A stretch of DNA of 64,000 nucleotides, from positions 62,001 through 126,000 of the forward strand of contig JBMNEO010000005.1 in NCBI GenBank assembly GCA_050948825.1, given 5' to 3'. Below are positions 61,220-64,000 of this stretch, one piece after another. The notes beneath the pieces are model-generated. The model saw only the letters and a list, made by a program, of their open reading frames with translations. It ran no database searches and was not told where the DNA came from. The stretch is from DUQX01 sp050948825 (lineage in GTDB: Bacteria; Bacillota; Dethiobacteria; DTU022; UBA8154). A program made the position numbers and the translations under genes. Each line of letters starts with the position of its first letter. Position 1 is the first letter of the stretch.

Positions 61220-63247
61220 CTATTTTCCTTCCTTATCCACATTGCCGGTCTGGCCGTTATTAAAAAGGTCTCCAAAAACGTCCCCAAGGGTTACATTTTG
61301 ATTTTCACTTTCTCCCTGGGGGGAATGTGAAGAATAATCCCTGGGAGCGGGCCGCGCCTTCTTTATACTTAAGCTGATTCTTTTGTTTTCTATGCTTATA
61401 TCCAGGATTTTTGCTTCAATTTCTTCTCCCTCCTGGATAATTTCCGATGGGTGCTTGACATGGAAATCAGCCATTTGTGAGATATGCACTAAACCTTCAA
61501 CCCCGGGAATAAGTTCTATAAAAGCACCAAAATTTACAATCCTGGTTACCTTGCCCTTGATAATATCCCCGGCGCTGAACTGCTTACCTGCCGTAAACCA
61601 GGGATCCGGCTGAGCCTGCCTGATGCTGAGGCTGATTCTTTCTCTCTCCGGAATTACCTCCAATACTTTAACATCTACCTGCTCGCCAACCTTTAAAACA
61701 TCCTGGGGATGGCCAACCCGTTGCCAGGAAACTTCGGAAATGTGGACTAAGCCGTCTATACCCCCTACATCAACAAAAGCCCCGAAGTCGGTCAATCTCT
61801 TAACGGTTCCGGCAATGATTTCTCCTACTTTTAAATTTTCTATTGTTTCTTTCCTCTGTTTTGCCATTTCTTTTTCCAGCATCTGTTTCCTGGACACGAT
61901 CACTTTGTCCCTATCCCGGTTTAATTCTATAACATTAAAAGAAAATTCCTGCCCTAAGAACTGCTGAAAATCGGGAATATAACGTACATCAACCAGAGAA
62001 CCAGGCATGAAGCCTTCTATCCCACAGCCTAAATCTATAATTATTCCTGCAGGAACTACCTCTTTTACGATACCTTTCATAGTTAATCCTGATTCCACGG
62101 CCTCTTCAAGTTCTTTCCAGCGCCTTTCTCTGTCTAAGCGCTTTTTAGAAACGATTACTTTTTCATCCTGTTGTTCTATTTTTAAAACCAACAGGTCAAC
62201 CTCTTCCCCCTCAGAGTATTTTTCTTTTAATGTGGTTTCGCCCTCTAAAAAAACTTCGTTTCGGGGAAGAACTGCCTCAGATTTGTAACCGATATCGAAC
62301 AGAACCTGCTCATCCTCCACCAGCACAACCTTGCCTGTGATAATATCACCTGGCCGGTACTCTCTACCCTCTTCCGAGGAAAAGGTTTCCTCTGTTCCGG
62401 TTTCTAAGTTACCATCTTCCAACATAGCCATGACCTCCTTTATCGTCCAGGATGGGGTTGAAGCCCCTGCGGTTACCCCAACTTTTTTGATCCCCACCAG
62501 CCACTCCCTCGAGACATCCCGGGCTCCGGCAACCTGGTGAGTTGTTGTTATTTCACGGCAGACCTTTGTCAGCTTGCAGGTATTGGAACTCTTAACGTCA
62601 CCTACTACAAGCATCAAGTCTGCCCTTGAAGCCAGTTTAGCAGCAGCATCCTGCCTTAACGCAGTTGCTTTACAGATAGTATTAATAACCTTAAGCTCCG
62701 GGCATATCTTTTCCAACTCTACAGCGGTCTTTAGGAACCCGGTTTCCTGCTGGGTGGTTTGTGAGATAAATAACGCCCTGGAAGAAAGGTTTAAATTATT
62801 TATGCCTGACCCGGTTTCGTCCGGTTCAACAACAGTGGCATTTCCCCGGGACCAGCCGAGCAAAGCTTGTACTTCGGGATGCTGATGGTCACCATAGATT
62901 AAAATATCAAAGCCTTTTTGCTCATAATTGCGGGCAAGCATTTGTACTCGCTTGACAAACGGGCAGGTAGCATCAATTACTTCGAGATCGTCCCGCTGAA
63001 AAAGGCGTTCAAGGATATCCGGCGCAACACCATGCGTGCGGATTATTACCGTGCAGTCCTTTAACTCATCCGGGTTATCGGTGGAGGCTACACCTTTTTC
63101 GCGTAAGAAACGGATTACGTTATCATTGTGTACCAGTGGGCCCATGGTGATAACTTTTTTCCTTTTGCCGGCTTCCTGAAGGGTAATTTTTAATGCATTT
63201 TCTACACCTTTGCAAAAACCTGCATGTTCTGCCAGACAGATCTCCAA
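61220..63247 (-). CDS. ispH-rpsA: IspH-ribosomal protein S1 fusion
   Basis: The 675-residue protein joins 4-hydroxy-3-methylbut-2-enyl diphosphate reductase (about residues 1-285) to four S1 RNA-binding repeats. The IspH part has the three cluster cysteines in GFCKGVENA, IDATCPFVK and NTICKATALRQ, and the EV-HE site in GDHQHPEV. It makes isoprenoid precursors. The S1 part shows GDIITGKVVLVED, GLTMKGIVKEV, GEIIAGTVKRLTDFGAFVDVGG and GDIIKGKVTRIVNFGAFIEL. Such fusions are known in Clostridia. It lies after plsC and cmk. Confidence 0.96.
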   Translation of the reverse strand: MEICLAEHAGFCKGVENALKITLQEAGKRKKVITMGPLVHNDNVIRFLREKGVASTDNPDELKDCTVIIRTHGVAPDILERLFQRDDLEVIDATCPFVKRVQMLARNYEQKGFDILIYGDHQHPEVQALLGWSRGNATVVEPDETGSGINNLNLSSRALFISQTTQQETGFLKTAVELEKICPELKVINTICKATALRQDAAAKLASRADLMLVVGDVKSSNTCKLTKVCREITTTHQVAGARDVSREWLVGIKKVGVTAGASTPSWTIKEVMAMLEDGNLETGTEETFSSEEGREYRPGDIITGKVVLVEDEQVLFDIGYKSEAVLPRNEVFLEGETTLKEKYSEGEEVDLLVLKIEQQDEKVIVSKKRLDRERRWKELEEAVESGLTMKGIVKEVVPAGIIIDLGCGIEGFMPGSLVDVRYIPDFQQFLGQEFSFNVIELNRDRDKVIVSRKQMLEKEMAKQRKETIENLKVGEIIAGTVKRLTDFGAFVDVGGIDGLVHISEVSWQRVGHPQDVLKVGEQVDVKVLEVIPERERISLSIRQAQPDPWFTAGKQFSAGDIIKGKVTRIVNFGAFIELIPGVEGLVHISQMADFHVKHPSEIIQEGEEIEAKILDISIENKRISLSIKKARPAPRDYSSHSPQGESENQNVTLGDVFGDLFNNGQTGNVDKEGK

Positions 63248-63250
63248 TAA

Positions 63251-63841
63251 TCAGGCCTCCCCTAAATTAGCAGCAATCATCTTTATTTCCCGCATGATTC
63301 TAGAGCTGGCTTTTTCTAACACTTCACTTTTTAGTTTGCCCTCTTCTTTAAAATATATCAAAGAACCTATACCGACCTTTACGGGCTTAAAAAAACGCGA
63401 CGGCCATTTGATAAAGACAGGGATAACCGGTTTTTGACTTTTTAAGGCGATTAGTGCCGCTCCATGATGGGGGTTTCCCAGTTCTTTTGCCTTAATCCTT
63501 GTTCCTTCAGGAAAAAGAGCAAGGATATCGCCTTCATCCAGAACCTGAAGCGCACGTCGGATTGCTGCCCTATCTGCAGTGTTTCTTTTAACCGGGAATG
63601 CATAAATTTTTTTAATTATATATCCAAGAATAAAGATCTTGAAAAGCTCGTCTTTAGCCATAAAACAAAGCCTGTTCCTTGAAAACACACATCCCACAAG
63701 AGGTGGGTCAAACCAGCTGGTATGATTGGAGCAAATAATATACGGACCGCTGGAAGGAATATTATCCGCCCCATATATTTTTACGCTGTAAAAAAGATTA
63801 AAATAAACTTTGAATAACCATCTCAGGATTTTATAAAGCAT
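63251..63841 (-). CDS. plsC: 1-acylglycerol-3-phosphate O-acyltransferase
   Basis: The 196-residue membrane-associated enzyme makes phosphatidic acid. The catalytic NHTSWFDP (HX4D) lies near residue 39 and FPEGTR near 114, with a hydrophobic N-terminal segment. It sits three bases upstream of ispH-rpsA and just downstream of cmk, a conserved clostridial order. Confidence 0.94.
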   Translation of the reverse strand: MLYKILRWLFKVYFNLFYSVKIYGADNIPSSGPYIICSNHTSWFDPPLVGCVFSRNRLCFMAKDELFKIFILGYIIKKIYAFPVKRNTADRAAIRRALQVLDEGDILALFPEGTRIKAKELGNPHHGAALIALKSQKPVIPVFIKWPSRFFKPVKVGIGSLIYFKEEGKLKSEVLEKASSRIMREIKMIAANLGEA

Positions 63842-63851
63842 GGCAGCCTCA

Positions 63852-64000
63852 TCAACGTATTACATCCCTATCTGTTTTTTGCTTATCAAGGATATAATTT
63901 AATACAATTCCAATAACCTCTTCCAGGGAATATGAAGTCGTATCAATTACATAAGCTTCGGGAGCAGCTTTTAAAGGCGACTCTTCCCTTTCCTGATCGA
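63852..64000 (-). CDS. cmk: Cytidylate kinase, C-terminal part (cut by window edge)
   Basis: The last 48 codons are present, reading DQEREESPLKAAPEAYVIDT and SLEEVIGIVLNYI before TGA at 63852-63854. The pattern of an R-rich, SPLKAA/IDTT ending fits bacterial CMP kinases. The position directly upstream of plsC and ispH-rpsA supports the call. The rest of the gene lies beyond the window. Confidence 0.85.
   Translation of the reverse strand, partial: DQEREESPLKAAPEAYVIDTTSYSLEEVIGIVLNYILDKQKTDRDVIR

Noticed and set aside
1..64000. CRISPR array or phage integrase
   Set aside because: No regularly spaced repeat longer than about ten bases and no tyrosine or serine recombinase motif was seen on either strand.

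Overview
The window looks like a chromosomal segment of an anaerobic, endospore-forming Firmicute, most likely a member of the Clostridia. The evidence is spoIVA, spoIIP and a YIEGIA-type sporulation module, two T-box leaders, an IspH-ribosomal protein S1 fusion, an extracytoplasmic selenocysteine formate dehydrogenase and no oxygen-dependent enzyme. Nearly everything is on the minus strand. The exceptions are a TPR gene, tRNA-Pro and the Phe-type DAHP synthase/pheA pair. I cannot name the genus from sequence alone.

Layout. 0.1-5.2 kb: a GalT-like nucleotidyltransferase, an HD hydrolase, an ADP-ribosylglycohydrolase, a LiaF-like membrane protein, an unknown anchored protein and an HSL-type esterase. 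5.2-11.3 kb: surE, then an operon for salvage of S-adenosylmethionine by-products (ahcY-mtnP-mtnA-class II aldolase-mtaD). 11.4-14.2 kb: a small starch-binding-like protein, four tRNAs (Thr, Tyr, Lys, Leu), a TPR protein and an orphan response regulator. 14.3-19.2 kb: fdhE-fdhA-fdhB, with an in-frame UGA and a SECIS-like hairpin in fdhA. 19.6-21.6 kb: ndk, then speE and speD, whose by-product methylthioadenosine is a substrate for the salvage operon. 21.8-36.6 kb: tRNA-Pro, a DUF3644 remnant and a type I BREX phage-defence island (brxA-brxB-brxC-pglX-MNT/HEPN-pglZ-brxL). 36.7-41.2 kb: accessory genes, including a histone-deacetylase-like hydrolase, YjbQ, a CHRD protein and an SLH-domain lipoprotein-like protein. 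41.3-51.3 kb: aromatic amino acid synthesis, with two divergent T-box-controlled transcription units. 51.4-64 kb: spoIVA, gpsA, plsY, der, a DUF512 gene, DUF3189, the YIEGIA module, spoIIP, a DUF1614 protein, ispH-rpsA, plsC and the end of cmk.

How the genes work together. SpeD/SpeE and SAM-dependent reactions make methylthioadenosine, S-adenosylhomocysteine and 5'-deoxyadenosine. The salvage operon appears to deaminate these first and then cleave, isomerise and split the sugar phosphate (a DHAP-shunt-type route). In the aromatic region, a Tyr-specifier T-box precedes one DAHP synthase with tyrA and the shikimate genes. A Phe-specifier T-box precedes a second DAHP synthase with pheA. Each branch is therefore wired to its own end product.

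Quality caution. Seven single-base frameshifts split conserved genes (pglX, pglZ, plsY, and four in the DUF512 gene), and every one is repaired by removing one base. That uniform direction suggests residual insertion errors in the assembly as much as gene decay.
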